Origin: Streptomyces hygroscopicus
GTDB taxonomy: Bacteria; Actinomycetota; Actinomycetes; Streptomycetales; Streptomycetaceae
DNA length: 64,000 bases
NCBI GenBank assembly: GCA_002021875.1
Contig: CP018627.1
Span: 9,672,001 to 9,736,000, forward strand
Reading direction: 5' to 3'
A program made the translations under genes and the position numbers. The notes beneath the pieces were generated by a model, which saw only the letters and a list, made by a program, of their open reading frames with translations, did not search any database and was not told the DNA's origin. This document shows positions 33,104 through 40,993 of this stretch, piece by piece. The number at the start of each line of letters is the position of its first letter. The first letter of the stretch is position 1.

Positions 33104-33117
33104 GCCCCACATCCTAC

Positions 33118-33188
33118 TTGCCCAGGCAACTCGGATGACTTGCCTGGGCAACTCAATCGGGGTTACGTTTGACTTGCCTGGGCAAGTC
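33118..33188. promoter_or_regulatory. Triple MarR operator
   Basis: TTGCCCAGGCAA (33118-33129), TTGCCTGGGCAA (33140-33151) and the perfect 18-bp palindrome GACTTGCC-TG-GGCAAGTC (33171-33188) are three versions of one site. Centres are 22 and 34 bp apart. They fill the space between the MarR start and the dioxygenase leader. Confidence 0.85.
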
Positions 33189-33257
33189 AAACGGGCGACT
33201 TCGGAACCGATGACGGCTTTCGGAATGACCACGACGACTGTGAAGGAGCCGGTATCG

Positions 33258-34136
33258 ATGCCCGCCACGAACGGCCTGAGTTCTTTCTTACGGTCGCACC
33301 CGCCGGCCGGGGCGTACGACGATCTCCTTGCCCGGGTCCTGCCACAGGCGCGCGCACAGCGTGTGTGGAGTGAGTCCGACGGACCCCTTCCCAGCCTCTT
33401 CGTCAGCCACGGGGCCCCGTTCACCCTCGACGATCCGCAATGGCTCGGCGACCTCTTCGACTGGGCCCAGTCGATGCCCAAGCCCAAGGCCGTCGTGGTC
33501 ATCTCGGCGCACTGGGAAAACGCACCGGCCGCCCTCTCCGGAACCGCGGCAGGTACGCCGCTGTACTACGACTTCAGCGGCTTCCACCCCCGTTACAGGA
33601 CGCTTCCCTACGCGACGCCCGACGCCACTGACCTGGCGCGGCGGCTCACCGGCACGCTGAGCCGGACCACCGTGCACGAATTCACCGACCGCGGCCTCGA
33701 CCACGGCGCCTTCATCCCCCTCATGGCCATGTATCCCGCGGCCGACATCCCGGTCGTACAGCTCTCGATGCCCAGTCTCGAACCTGGCGCTCTGCTGGAA
33801 CTCGGTGCGCGCCTGCGGCCTCTGCGCGAAGAAGGCGTCCTCATTGTCGGCTCGGGCTTCATGACGCACAGCTTCGCCGTCTTCCGCCACCCCGAACTCG
33901 CCGCTGAGACGGCGGCATTCGACGACTGGGCCGTCGACGCTCTCGCCAGAGCCGACGTCGACGCACTCACCGACTACCGCGGCAAGGCGCCCGGTGCCGA
34001 GGTCGCCCACCCGACGGCCGAGCACTTTGTCCCGCTGCTGCTCACCGTCGGCGCCGCCTCAGATCCCGGGAGCGCCGTGAGCGCCATCGACCGCATGGTG
34101 ATGGGCAATTCCACGCGGTCGGTGCGGATGAATTGA
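33258..34136 (+). CDS. LigB/DODA-type extradiol ring-cleavage dioxygenase
   Basis: ATG 33258 follows GAAGGAGCC and gives 292 residues of the class III extradiol dioxygenase family (4,5-DOPA dioxygenase branch): SLFVSHGAPFTLDD, VVVISAHWENAPAALSGTA, GLDHGAFIPLMAMYPAADIP (metal His) and VGSGFMTHSFAVFRH. Histidines in SHG, SAHWE and LDHG are the probable Fe/Zn ligands. It cleaves catechol-type rings. Two weaker in-frame ATGs lie upstream. Control by the divergent MarR is strongly suggested by the triple operator. Confidence 0.87.
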   Translation: MPATNGLSSFLRSHPPAGAYDDLLARVLPQARAQRVWSESDGPLPSLFVSHGAPFTLDDPQWLGDLFDWAQSMPKPKAVVVISAHWENAPAALSGTAAGTPLYYDFSGFHPRYRTLPYATPDATDLARRLTGTLSRTTVHEFTDRGLDHGAFIPLMAMYPAADIPVVQLSMPSLEPGALLELGARLRPLREEGVLIVGSGFMTHSFAVFRHPELAAETAAFDDWAVDALARADVDALTDYRGKAPGAEVAHPTAEHFVPLLLTVGAASDPGSAVSAIDRMVMGNSTRSVRMN

Positions 34137-34182
34137 CGACGGCGGGTGCCCACGAACGAGCAACAGCCCCGCACACACCGAA

Positions 34183-34258
34183 CACACCGACACACCGACA
34201 CACCGACACACCGACACACCGACACACCGACACACCGACACACCGACACACCGACACA
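34183..34258 (+). repeat. 8-bp simple sequence repeat (ACACCGAC)n in the leader of the next gene
   Basis: About nine to ten perfect tandem copies of ACACCGAC lie between the dioxygenase stop and the AAAGGAAG ribosome binding site of the quinone-reductase-like gene. Eight is not a multiple of three, so copy-number change shifts any upstream reading frame and alters leader length. Confidence 0.95.
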
Positions 34259-34274
34259 CACAAAAGGAAGTGCC

Positions 34275-35207
34275 ATGAAGGCAGTGCGCTACCACGACTT
34301 CGGCAGCAGCGAGGCCCTGCGCTACGAGGACATCGAGCGTCCGGTACCCGACACCGGGCAGGTGCTGGTGCGGGTGGCGGCCACGTCGTTCAACCCGGTC
34401 GACGACCACATCCGCGCCGGAGCCCTGAACGCGATGTTGCCCATCGCTCTCCCGCACGTGCCCGGGATCGACCTGGCGGGCACCGTCGCCGAACTCGGCG
34501 CGGGGGTGTCGGGCGTGGCGGTCGGCGACCGGGTCGTGGCCATGCTGCCCCTCGACGCCGAGGGCGCGGCCGCCGAGTACGTGCTCGCCCCGGCCGACGC
34601 CCTGGTCGCGGCGCCCCGGTCGATCGACCTGGTCGACGCCGCGGCGCTGCCCCTTACTGGCCTGTCGGCCTGGCAGGTGTTGTTCGAGCTCGCCGAACTG
34701 AAGCCCGGGCAGACCGTTCTGGTCAACGGGGCAGGGGGTGCGGTGGGCAGTCTCGCGGTTCAGCTTGCCGTCGACGCGGGAGCGCAGGTGACCGCGGCGG
34801 CCAGTCCGCGGCACGCCGAGCGCCTTCAGGGCTACGGCGCCCGGGTCGTCGGCCGTCTCGATCTCGCCGCGGGCCCCGCCGCGGTGGGTGGCCCCTTCGA
34901 GGTTCTGCTGAACCATGTGCGCGGCACCGAGGACGAGGCCGCGCGGCTGTCGCGCTACGTCGCCGACGGCGGCGTGGCCGCCAGCACAGCGGGCCCGATA
35001 CCGGAGGACCCCGCCCGCTCGGTACGCACGGCCGGCCTATGGGTCCGCAGTGACGCCGCCCAGCTGACCGAACTGGTGGCGAGGGTCGATGACGGTCGGC
35101 TCCGCATCCACATCGCCGACCGCCGCCCGGTGGCCGATTCGCGTGCCGTGCATGAGGACTCGGCGGCCGGACGACTGCCCGGAAAGACCGTCCTGATCGC
35201 TCCCTGA
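34275..35207 (+). CDS. NADP-dependent quinone oxidoreductase-like MDR protein
   Basis: The 310-residue medium-chain dehydrogenase/reductase starts at ATG 34275 after AAAGGAAG. It has the GroES-like part (VLVRVAATSFNPVDDHIR, PGIDLAGTVAELGAGVSG) and a Rossmann domain with VLVNGAGGAVGSLAVQLAVD. No zinc-ligand cysteines are present, so it is of the quinone reductase branch. It probably reduces quinones or enals with NADPH. Its placement after the dioxygenase may make it part of the MarR unit. Confidence 0.87.
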   Translation: MKAVRYHDFGSSEALRYEDIERPVPDTGQVLVRVAATSFNPVDDHIRAGALNAMLPIALPHVPGIDLAGTVAELGAGVSGVAVGDRVVAMLPLDAEGAAAEYVLAPADALVAAPRSIDLVDAAALPLTGLSAWQVLFELAELKPGQTVLVNGAGGAVGSLAVQLAVDAGAQVTAAASPRHAERLQGYGARVVGRLDLAAGPAAVGGPFEVLLNHVRGTEDEAARLSRYVADGGVAASTAGPIPEDPARSVRTAGLWVRSDAAQLTELVARVDDGRLRIHIADRRPVADSRAVHEDSAAGRLPGKTVLIAP

Positions 35208-35210
35208 TCG

Positions 35211-35304
35211 CACACCGGCCGGGACACACCGGCCGGGATGCCCGCACACCGGCCGGGATGCCCGCACACCGGCCGGGACGCCCGCACACCGGCCGGGACG
35301 CCCG
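35211..35304. repeat. Tandem 20-bp GC-rich repeats between convergent genes
   Basis: A 14-bp partial unit is followed by four 20-bp units CACACCGGCCGGGAYGCCCG (35225, 35245, 35265, 35285; Y is T in two and C in two). Each contains the self-complementary CCGGCCGG, so transcripts from either side can form multiple hairpins. It probably serves as a terminator. Confidence 0.9.
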
Positions 35305-35399
35305 CCGTTCGCTCTCCGGCCGACCGGCGTCCCGGCCCTCATTTCGACCGAATTGCCGCTGAGATCGCGACCACGCCGGTGGCGGCCACGCGGCCCGCC

Positions 35400-37547
35400 T
35401 CACTCCTCAGCGGCGTTGAGCGACTCCCGCACCCGCGTGACCTCCCACGGGGCGTCCTCCACGGGCCAGCTCGCGCTCAGCTCCTCGAGCAGAGGGCGAT
35501 GGTCCTCGATGACCTCTTCCCACATCAGCCCCCACGCCGCAGCCGCTTGAACCTCTATCTCGGGGCAGCGCGTCGCCCGAACGAGCGCCTCCACGGAGTT
35601 GGTCCCCGGAGACTCGTCCAGCAGTTCCAGTGCCCTGACGCGGTCGTTCAACGGCACGTTCGGGTCGCAGGCGATCTTTCCCAGCGCCTCGACGATCCGT
35701 AGGTCAGTGTCCTCCGCGTCCTTGAACACCGCTTCCACCCCATCGAGAACCCGTTCGCGCACGTGATCGCTCGCGGCGGCTTCCACGACCTCGGCCAGCA
35801 GGGACGGCTCTTCCGCTGCCACGACGTCCAGCGCCGACAGTGCGGTGAGATGCATGGCGTCGGGCCCGTACATGCGGCTGAGCCCGGCCGGTGAGGGAGG
35901 CTGTCGCAGCACCTCCCGGATGCGATCGAGGACGAGTGACCTCTCCGGTTCACGCGCTTCCTCGCCGCCCCGCTTCACGGCGCCGTCGGGACTCCACCAG
36001 TGGTCGAGGGCGATGCCCACGGCCGCCTGGTCGTCGCTTTCGAGCAACGTGCGAAGCGCCCGGTGATACGACTCGTCCACCGTGGGAGCCCGTAGCCTCT
36101 TGTGGGCGCGATACAGCCCCGGATCCGTCAGCCGGTGTCCTTCCCAGTGGACGCTGTGCGGTTTGCCGAAGATCAGCTCAACGGGGTCCTGGCCCCAGGG
36201 GCGGTGCGGAGGCCGGTCGCCCCAGCTCTCGGCGACCTCCTCCACGATGGCGCGGTGCCGATCCACGCCTCCCGTCCTGACCAGGTAATACGCCGCGTGG
36301 GCCTGCACCTTCGGCTCGCCCTCGCGGATCGCCCGGAGGAGAATGCCGTCCGCGTCCGCGCCGAGGCTGTCGGCCAGGACGCGGATCGCCGTCTCCTTCG
36401 TGCCGTAGAAGCCGACGGACGGGTCGAAGACCAGGTCGCCCAGGGCGGCGACGAGCCGCTCGTCCTTCACCTCGGCCTCGTCGAGCACGCCGTAAGCCAT
36501 CCAGACGGCCTCCTTGCGCACCGCGTCCGAGTCGGTGCGCAGGAGGACGTCCAGCAGGAGCTCGGCGTCGCCGGGTTCGGTGTGCCGCGTCCCGATCATG
36601 TTCAGGGCGCTCACCTCGGCGGGAGACATCGGCCGCCGGAGCACCTCACGAGCGCGGGCCAGCACCTCGGGCAGGTGGGCCCCGGCACGTTCCTCGTCCT
36701 CCAGGACATGGCTCAGCCCCTTTGAGGACTCGTAATGGTCGATCGCGATGCCCACGGCGACCGGGTCCTCGCTGCGCAGCAGGGTGGCGAACGCCCGCAG
36801 GCATCCCTCGTCGCTGAGCGGGAACATCAGCTCGTCATGAGCCTTCCGGAGTACCGGATCGTCCAGCTCGGTGTCCTTCCAGTAGGTGCTGTGGAAGCCT
36901 TCGAGCGCTTGGCGACGAATGTGCTCGGCCTCCCAACCCGCCCCCTTCGGCCAGGACTTCGCGAGCCGCGTGACGCGGTCGCGGTGGACGCGGAGCCGCA
37001 GGGGCGTCGCGAGACAACCCGCCGCGTACACCTGGAGTTCCATGTCGGACGATTCGGTGAGACGGACGATGAGGTCCTCGACCTCCGGGAGATCCACATC
37101 GTCCAGGGCCTGCATGGCGTCCCTGCGATCCCGCACGGCGAGGCCCTCGTCCAGCACCATGGCGGTGATCAGCGCCAGCAGCCGCCGGTTTGGCTCCCCA
37201 CCCTCCGCGAGGGCGGTGCCGGCCGCGAGAAGCGCCATCTCCCGCACCTCGGCGTCCGGGGCGCCTTCGAGGGCGTCGGCGATCAAGTCCGCGTCCTCCT
37301 CCTCGGCGAGATGCCACAGCACGGTGAGAGCGCTCGAGTGGCTGCGGCCGGACGGAGGTTGCCTGAGGAGGTCCCGGGCGGCGAAGCGCACCTCGTTGGC
37401 CAGCGGCCAGTAGGGGTTGTCCACACCCCACCGGGTGTCCGCCTGCGCCGACTGGTAACTGTCCAGGGCCTCGCGGACGACGTCGATGTCGTCGCTCTCC
37501 AGCCGGGCGCTGAACTCGCCGAGGCGGGACTTCTCGCCGTCGCTCAC
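35400..37547 (-). CDS. Large HEAT-repeat protein
   Basis: The 715-residue protein is built of about 15 HEAT-like helical repeats along its whole length (DAEVREMALLAAGTALAEGG, KVQAHAAYYLVRTGGVDRHR, PEIEVQAAAAWGLMWEEVIE). It has no signal peptide, membrane helix or catalytic motif. It is probably a cytoplasmic protein-interaction scaffold or an immunity-type protein; I know no characterised homologue. It is unusually Glu/Asp-rich. ATG at 37547 follows an AGGAGG. The gene is monocistronic, and nothing is recognised in the 208 bases between it and the dienelactone hydrolase gene. Confidence 0.75.
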   Translation of the reverse strand: MSDGEKSRLGEFSARLESDDIDVVREALDSYQSAQADTRWGVDNPYWPLANEVRFAARDLLRQPPSGRSHSSALTVLWHLAEEEDADLIADALEGAPDAEVREMALLAAGTALAEGGEPNRRLLALITAMVLDEGLAVRDRRDAMQALDDVDLPEVEDLIVRLTESSDMELQVYAAGCLATPLRLRVHRDRVTRLAKSWPKGAGWEAEHIRRQALEGFHSTYWKDTELDDPVLRKAHDELMFPLSDEGCLRAFATLLRSEDPVAVGIAIDHYESSKGLSHVLEDEERAGAHLPEVLARAREVLRRPMSPAEVSALNMIGTRHTEPGDAELLLDVLLRTDSDAVRKEAVWMAYGVLDEAEVKDERLVAALGDLVFDPSVGFYGTKETAIRVLADSLGADADGILLRAIREGEPKVQAHAAYYLVRTGGVDRHRAIVEEVAESWGDRPPHRPWGQDPVELIFGKPHSVHWEGHRLTDPGLYRAHKRLRAPTVDESYHRALRTLLESDDQAAVGIALDHWWSPDGAVKRGGEEAREPERSLVLDRIREVLRQPPSPAGLSRMYGPDAMHLTALSALDVVAAEEPSLLAEVVEAAASDHVRERVLDGVEAVFKDAEDTDLRIVEALGKIACDPNVPLNDRVRALELLDESPGTNSVEALVRATRCPEIEVQAAAAWGLMWEEVIEDHRPLLEELSASWPVEDAPWEVTRVRESLNAAEE

Positions 37548-37755
37548 GAGACCTCCTTCATCATCATCTCTGCAGGCTGGCAGAGTCGTCCGGCCCGTGT
37601 CCCCGCATTTTCACAACAGGGAGTCAGCCACCACGGGCGTTCTGCCGACCACCGAGATGGCCTCAAATCGGCCATTGGGGGTCGTGTGCCGGATACGGAA
37701 GCGATGGTGCGTCAGTGGCGGGCCCACACCCGACTGACACGTGCCTGCCGGAGCC

Positions 37756-38508
37756 TCAGCCGGTGGCCAGGGTGCGGTCCAGGAGGGAGAGCAGGCGGTC
37801 CCAGTGGCGCTTCAGCCCGGCGGCGTCAAAGGCATCGGTGTCGGACATGGTGAAGCCGTGGATGGTGTCGGGGTAGATCTCGCAGGTGTGGCCGACACCC
37901 GCGGCGTCCAGGGCCTGGTAGAGCTCATTGATGATCTCGGGCGACAAGTCGCCTTCGGCGAGGCCGAGATGGACTTCGGCGGTGAGCTCGGGCACGAGGC
38001 GGTGCGGACTGTCGGGCGCGTCGGTGACCACGAAACCGGGATGGAATCCGGCGACGGCGGCCACCTGGCCGGGGTGGGCCGCCGCGGTGCGCAGTGCCAG
38101 GAGGGTGCCGATGCAGTAGCCGGTCACGGCGACCGGTCCGGCGCTGACCTCCGGCCGGGTGGTGAGGAATGTGAGGTAGGCGTCGGCGTCGCGCAGGACA
38201 CGTTCGGTGGTGATGTGTGCCTCGAGCAAGGGCATCAGCCGGCCGATGACCGCGGGCCGGGTCTCCTCTCCGATGTGCTCGGGAAGTTCGATCACCGGTG
38301 CCGGGCCGTGCCGGTAGTAGAAGTTGGGGACGAGTACGTAGTAGCCGTGTCCGGCCAGTTCGCGGGCCATCTCCTGCAGTACGGGCCGCACTCCGAAGGC
38401 GTCCGAGTACATCAGCACCCCCGGGTGCCGCCCGCCCCGGTCGGGGAAGGCGGCGAAGGCGTCGGCCTGGCCGTCCGCGGTGGGAATCCGCAGCGTCTTG
38501 GTGGGCAT
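37756..38508 (-). CDS. Dienelactone hydrolase family protein
   Basis: From ATG 38508 (ACAGGAGC upstream) the 250-residue alpha/beta hydrolase has the cysteine nucleophile elbow VTGYCIGTLLALRTAA typical of dienelactone hydrolases. Downstream EIYPDTIHGFTMSDTDAF holds the catalytic His, and an Asp lies in GLAEGDLSPEI. Such enzymes open dienelactone rings in chlorocatechol pathways, but many members have other substrates. The gene stands alone. Confidence 0.85.
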   Translation of the reverse strand: MPTKTLRIPTADGQADAFAAFPDRGGRHPGVLMYSDAFGVRPVLQEMARELAGHGYYVLVPNFYYRHGPAPVIELPEHIGEETRPAVIGRLMPLLEAHITTERVLRDADAYLTFLTTRPEVSAGPVAVTGYCIGTLLALRTAAAHPGQVAAVAGFHPGFVVTDAPDSPHRLVPELTAEVHLGLAEGDLSPEIINELYQALDAAGVGHTCEIYPDTIHGFTMSDTDAFDAAGLKRHWDRLLSLLDRTLATG

Positions 38509-38745
38509 GAATGCTCCTGTCGTGGTTGATGTGCCGAAGCTGTGATCAACACGACGGAGGCGGAGCCCGCGCGGCAGTGCAAGATCCTCGATCGAAGAGC
38601 GGGCCCGCACCGGCCCGTACGGCGCTCAGGAGAGCACCGGGTCACCGATCCGTGTGTGGCGCGATGCCGTCCCGGGATTCATGCCCACAACGTAGTCCAC
38701 GGAACAAAGCCGACGCCAGCATTTATGGCTCGACGTGACGTTCCA

Positions 38746-38772
38746 CTACGACGTTGTCAGAGGACGTCGTAG
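38746..38772. terminator. Hairpin across the stop of the DHFR-like gene
   Basis: CTACGACGT (38746-38754) and ACGTCGTAG (38764-38772) pair perfectly over 9 bp with a 9-base loop containing the stop codon at 38757-38759. Confidence 0.65.
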
Positions 38773-39371
38773 GTCAGGTGCGTCACCGTCGATGTCGAGG
38801 TCACGCTCCGCTGCACCAGTGTGCGTGGCGCTCCGCCGGTGAACAGTGGCGTTCCGGCGCCCAGTACGACGGGCGCGAGGTGCAGCGTCAGCTCGTCGAC
38901 CAGACCGGCGGCGAGCGCCGAGCCGACCGTGGCGCCGCCGCCCATGAGGATGGCGTCGAGGTCCTTGCCGCTGTCGGACGACGCCGCCTCGGCGCGTTCG
39001 CGCGCGGCGGTGACGGCGTCGGCCAGACCGGTGGTGACGAACGTCCAGTCGAGGTCGGTGAGGCGTACCGACTCCGGTGGTGAGCTCGTCACGACGATGA
39101 ACGCGGGCTTGCCGACCTCGCGGGCGCCGTAGCCGGTCGTGTCGTCCCAGCCGTTCGGGCCGTCGACGATGTCGAAGAGCCGGCGGCCGAGGACGACGGC
39201 GCCCGAGCGGGCGGTGGCCTCGCGCAGGATCCGGCGGTCGTCGGGGGCCTCGGAGAACGCCCAGGTGTGCAGGGCCTCGCCGCCGGTGCCCAGACCGTTG
39301 TCCGGGCCGGGGTCGGGCCCGGTGACGAAGCCGTCGAGGGAGACCGAGATGTCAGCGATGATTCGAGTCAT
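38757..39371 (-). CDS. Dihydrofolate reductase-family (RibD C-terminal) protein
   Basis: The 204-residue protein has the DHFR/RibD fold: IIADISVSLDGFVTGPDPGP, SGAVVLGRRLFDIVDGPNGW, GKPAFIVVTSSPPE and the NADPH loop AILMGGGATVGSALAAGLVD followed by ELTLHLAPVVLGAGTPLF. Family members are mostly NADPH reductases of unknown substrate. The Met at 39371 (MTRIIADIS) is preferred over one eight codons upstream because the strand starts there. Confidence 0.87.
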   Translation of the reverse strand: MTRIIADISVSLDGFVTGPDPGPDNGLGTGGEALHTWAFSEAPDDRRILREATARSGAVVLGRRLFDIVDGPNGWDDTTGYGAREVGKPAFIVVTSSPPESVRLTDLDWTFVTTGLADAVTAARERAEAASSDSGKDLDAILMGGGATVGSALAAGLVDELTLHLAPVVLGAGTPLFTGGAPRTLVQRSVTSTSTVTHLTYDVL

Positions 39372-39472
39372 GTCAGGGCAGACTCGATCGGCCACCCGAA
39401 CTCATCGCTCAGGCGTGGAGCCTCCTCTCTCGGGCCGCTCTCGGGGCCACTGACGATCACTCTGCGATCCTG

Positions 39473-39492
39473 GCAACCGCAACCGCAACCGC
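39473..39492 (+). repeat. Tandem CAACCG hexamers upstream of the binding-protein gene
   Basis: Three to four GCAACC units lie 25 bp before the ATG at 39518. They may be slippage; no function can be assigned. Confidence 0.6.
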
Positions 39493-39517
39493 ATCGTCGC
39501 TCGGGAGACGCCAACAC

Positions 39518-40639
39518 ATGAATACGCCACCATCACCACCATCGCCGCCCGGAGCGGAGCGGACTGACGGGTCAGCCGTCCAGATAGGCGCTCTCGTTCC
39601 GCTGACTCGGCCTGGCTGGGTCGAGGCAGGCCAACACTTGCTCGCTGGGCTCGAGTTGGCCGTTCGCGAAGTCAATGACGGCGGCGGGATCGCCGGAAGA
39701 CCACTCGAGCTGGTGGTCCGGGACACCGCGGCTGATCCGCAGAAGGCCGCGGCGGCCGTCGACGAATTGGCTCGCCTGGGCGTGGCCGCCGTGGCGGGGG
39801 AGTATCACAGCGTCGTCGCTCGCGCCGCTGCCGCCCGGGCCGACGCCCTCGGCCTGCCGTTCCTCTGCTCGTCAGCGGTTCTCGACGCGCTCACCGAACA
39901 GCCGACGGAATGGGTCGCGCGCCTCGCCCCGGCGCAGTCCCACGGCTGGCAGATCTACGCGGACTTCCTCCTCGGCGCGGGCCACAGCCGTATCGCCGTA
40001 GCGGCCCAGCCGAGTGTCTACTGGGCATCCGGGACCCGCATTCTGCGGGAGCACCTCGCGCCACCCGGCGGCACCGTCATCGAACTCGACATGCGTACGC
40101 TCACCCCCACGGCGGTGTGCGACGAACTCGTCGACCATCGCGCGACGGCCCTCCTTCTCCTGGTCGGCCACCCGGAGCCGGCAGTGTCGATCGTCAAGGC
40201 TGTCCGCCGCGACGAGCGCCTCGCCAACGTGATGATGGGTGCTCCGGCCGGGCAACCGGAGTTCGCCGAATGGGCGAGGTTGCTGGGCGACGACAGCGCC
40301 GCGATCCCGTTCTTGCGCTACCTGCCCGAGCGCCTCAGCCCACTCGGTGCACGAGTCGAGGCGGCCCTCCGCGAGCGGCTGGCCGAAGCGCCCTCCTTCG
40401 TCGCCTTCGAGGGCTACGACACGGTCGCCGTACTCGCCGATGTGCTGCGCTCTCACGGCGTGGACCGGGCGCGCATTGCCGAAGCCTGGCCGCGGGTCGC
40501 GGTCGAGGGCACCCGTGGGCGGATCCAGTTCTCCCGTACGCCGGGCATCAGCGTGTGGCAATGGACTTGGGCGCCCGTCCAGGTCGTTGACCGGGATCCG
40601 GCGGACCCCGAGCGCTTTCGGATCCGCCACGCCGGCTGA
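39518..40639 (+). CDS. Type 1 periplasmic-binding-fold protein lacking a signal peptide
   Basis: The 373-residue protein matches branched-chain amino acid/urea-type ABC binding proteins: VQIGALVPLTRPGWVEAGQH, LAVREVNDGGGIAGRPLELV, VAAVAGEYHSVVARAAAARA and a C-terminal FEGYDTVAVLADVLRSHGV. Its N terminus (MNTPPSPPSPPGAERTDG) is Pro-rich with no lipobox or hydrophobic signal, and no permease or ATPase genes are near. It is therefore likely a cytoplasmic ligand sensor or amide-type regulator like AmiC rather than a transporter subunit (inference). Confidence 0.8.
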   Translation: MNTPPSPPSPPGAERTDGSAVQIGALVPLTRPGWVEAGQHLLAGLELAVREVNDGGGIAGRPLELVVRDTAADPQKAAAAVDELARLGVAAVAGEYHSVVARAAAARADALGLPFLCSSAVLDALTEQPTEWVARLAPAQSHGWQIYADFLLGAGHSRIAVAAQPSVYWASGTRILREHLAPPGGTVIELDMRTLTPTAVCDELVDHRATALLLLVGHPEPAVSIVKAVRRDERLANVMMGAPAGQPEFAEWARLLGDDSAAIPFLRYLPERLSPLGARVEAALRERLAEAPSFVAFEGYDTVAVLADVLRSHGVDRARIAEAWPRVAVEGTRGRIQFSRTPGISVWQWTWAPVQVVDRDPADPERFRIRHAG

Positions 40640-40993
40640 GCGGCCACGGAGAGGCCCGACTGACCTGTTGCCCAGGTGATATCCGGACGATCGGGCAGGC
40701 GGGGTGGGATCGGACCCCGCCACCATCGCTCACGGCACCCGGCACATCGCCCAATTCGCCTGTGGCAGCGGCCAGTTGGTGACCACCTGCGGCGCCATCG
40801 AGACCCGTATCCGCGCGTCCGCCGCTACCTGGCCGGGCGTCAACTCCGGCCATGGGCAGGCGCGCAATACGCTCACCGCCTCCGAGACCCGGAGAAGATC
40901 ACCGGCCGTCAGCCCTCGCGGACAGCGGCGGCGTGGCTTCCCGGCGAGGGTGCGCCTGGACAGCGGCAATAGCCATGGGGTACGGGTGACCTC
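40640..40993. other. 354-base stretch with no recognised gene
   Basis: Open frames here (for example 40704-41009) have no ribosome binding site and no recognisable domain, and the base composition lacks the clear third-position G/C bias of neighbouring genes. I see no strong hairpin or repeat. Confidence 0.4.

Noticed and set aside
34183..34258. Possible CRISPR array or origin iterons
   Set aside because: Unit of 8 bp without spacers and no replication gene nearby; it is a simple sequence repeat.
34146..34274. N-terminal extension of the quinone-reductase-like protein through the 8-bp repeat
   Set aside because: It encodes only Thr/His/Asp/Pro repeats and the ATG at 34275 has a good ribosome binding site; kept only as a point in the repeat finding.
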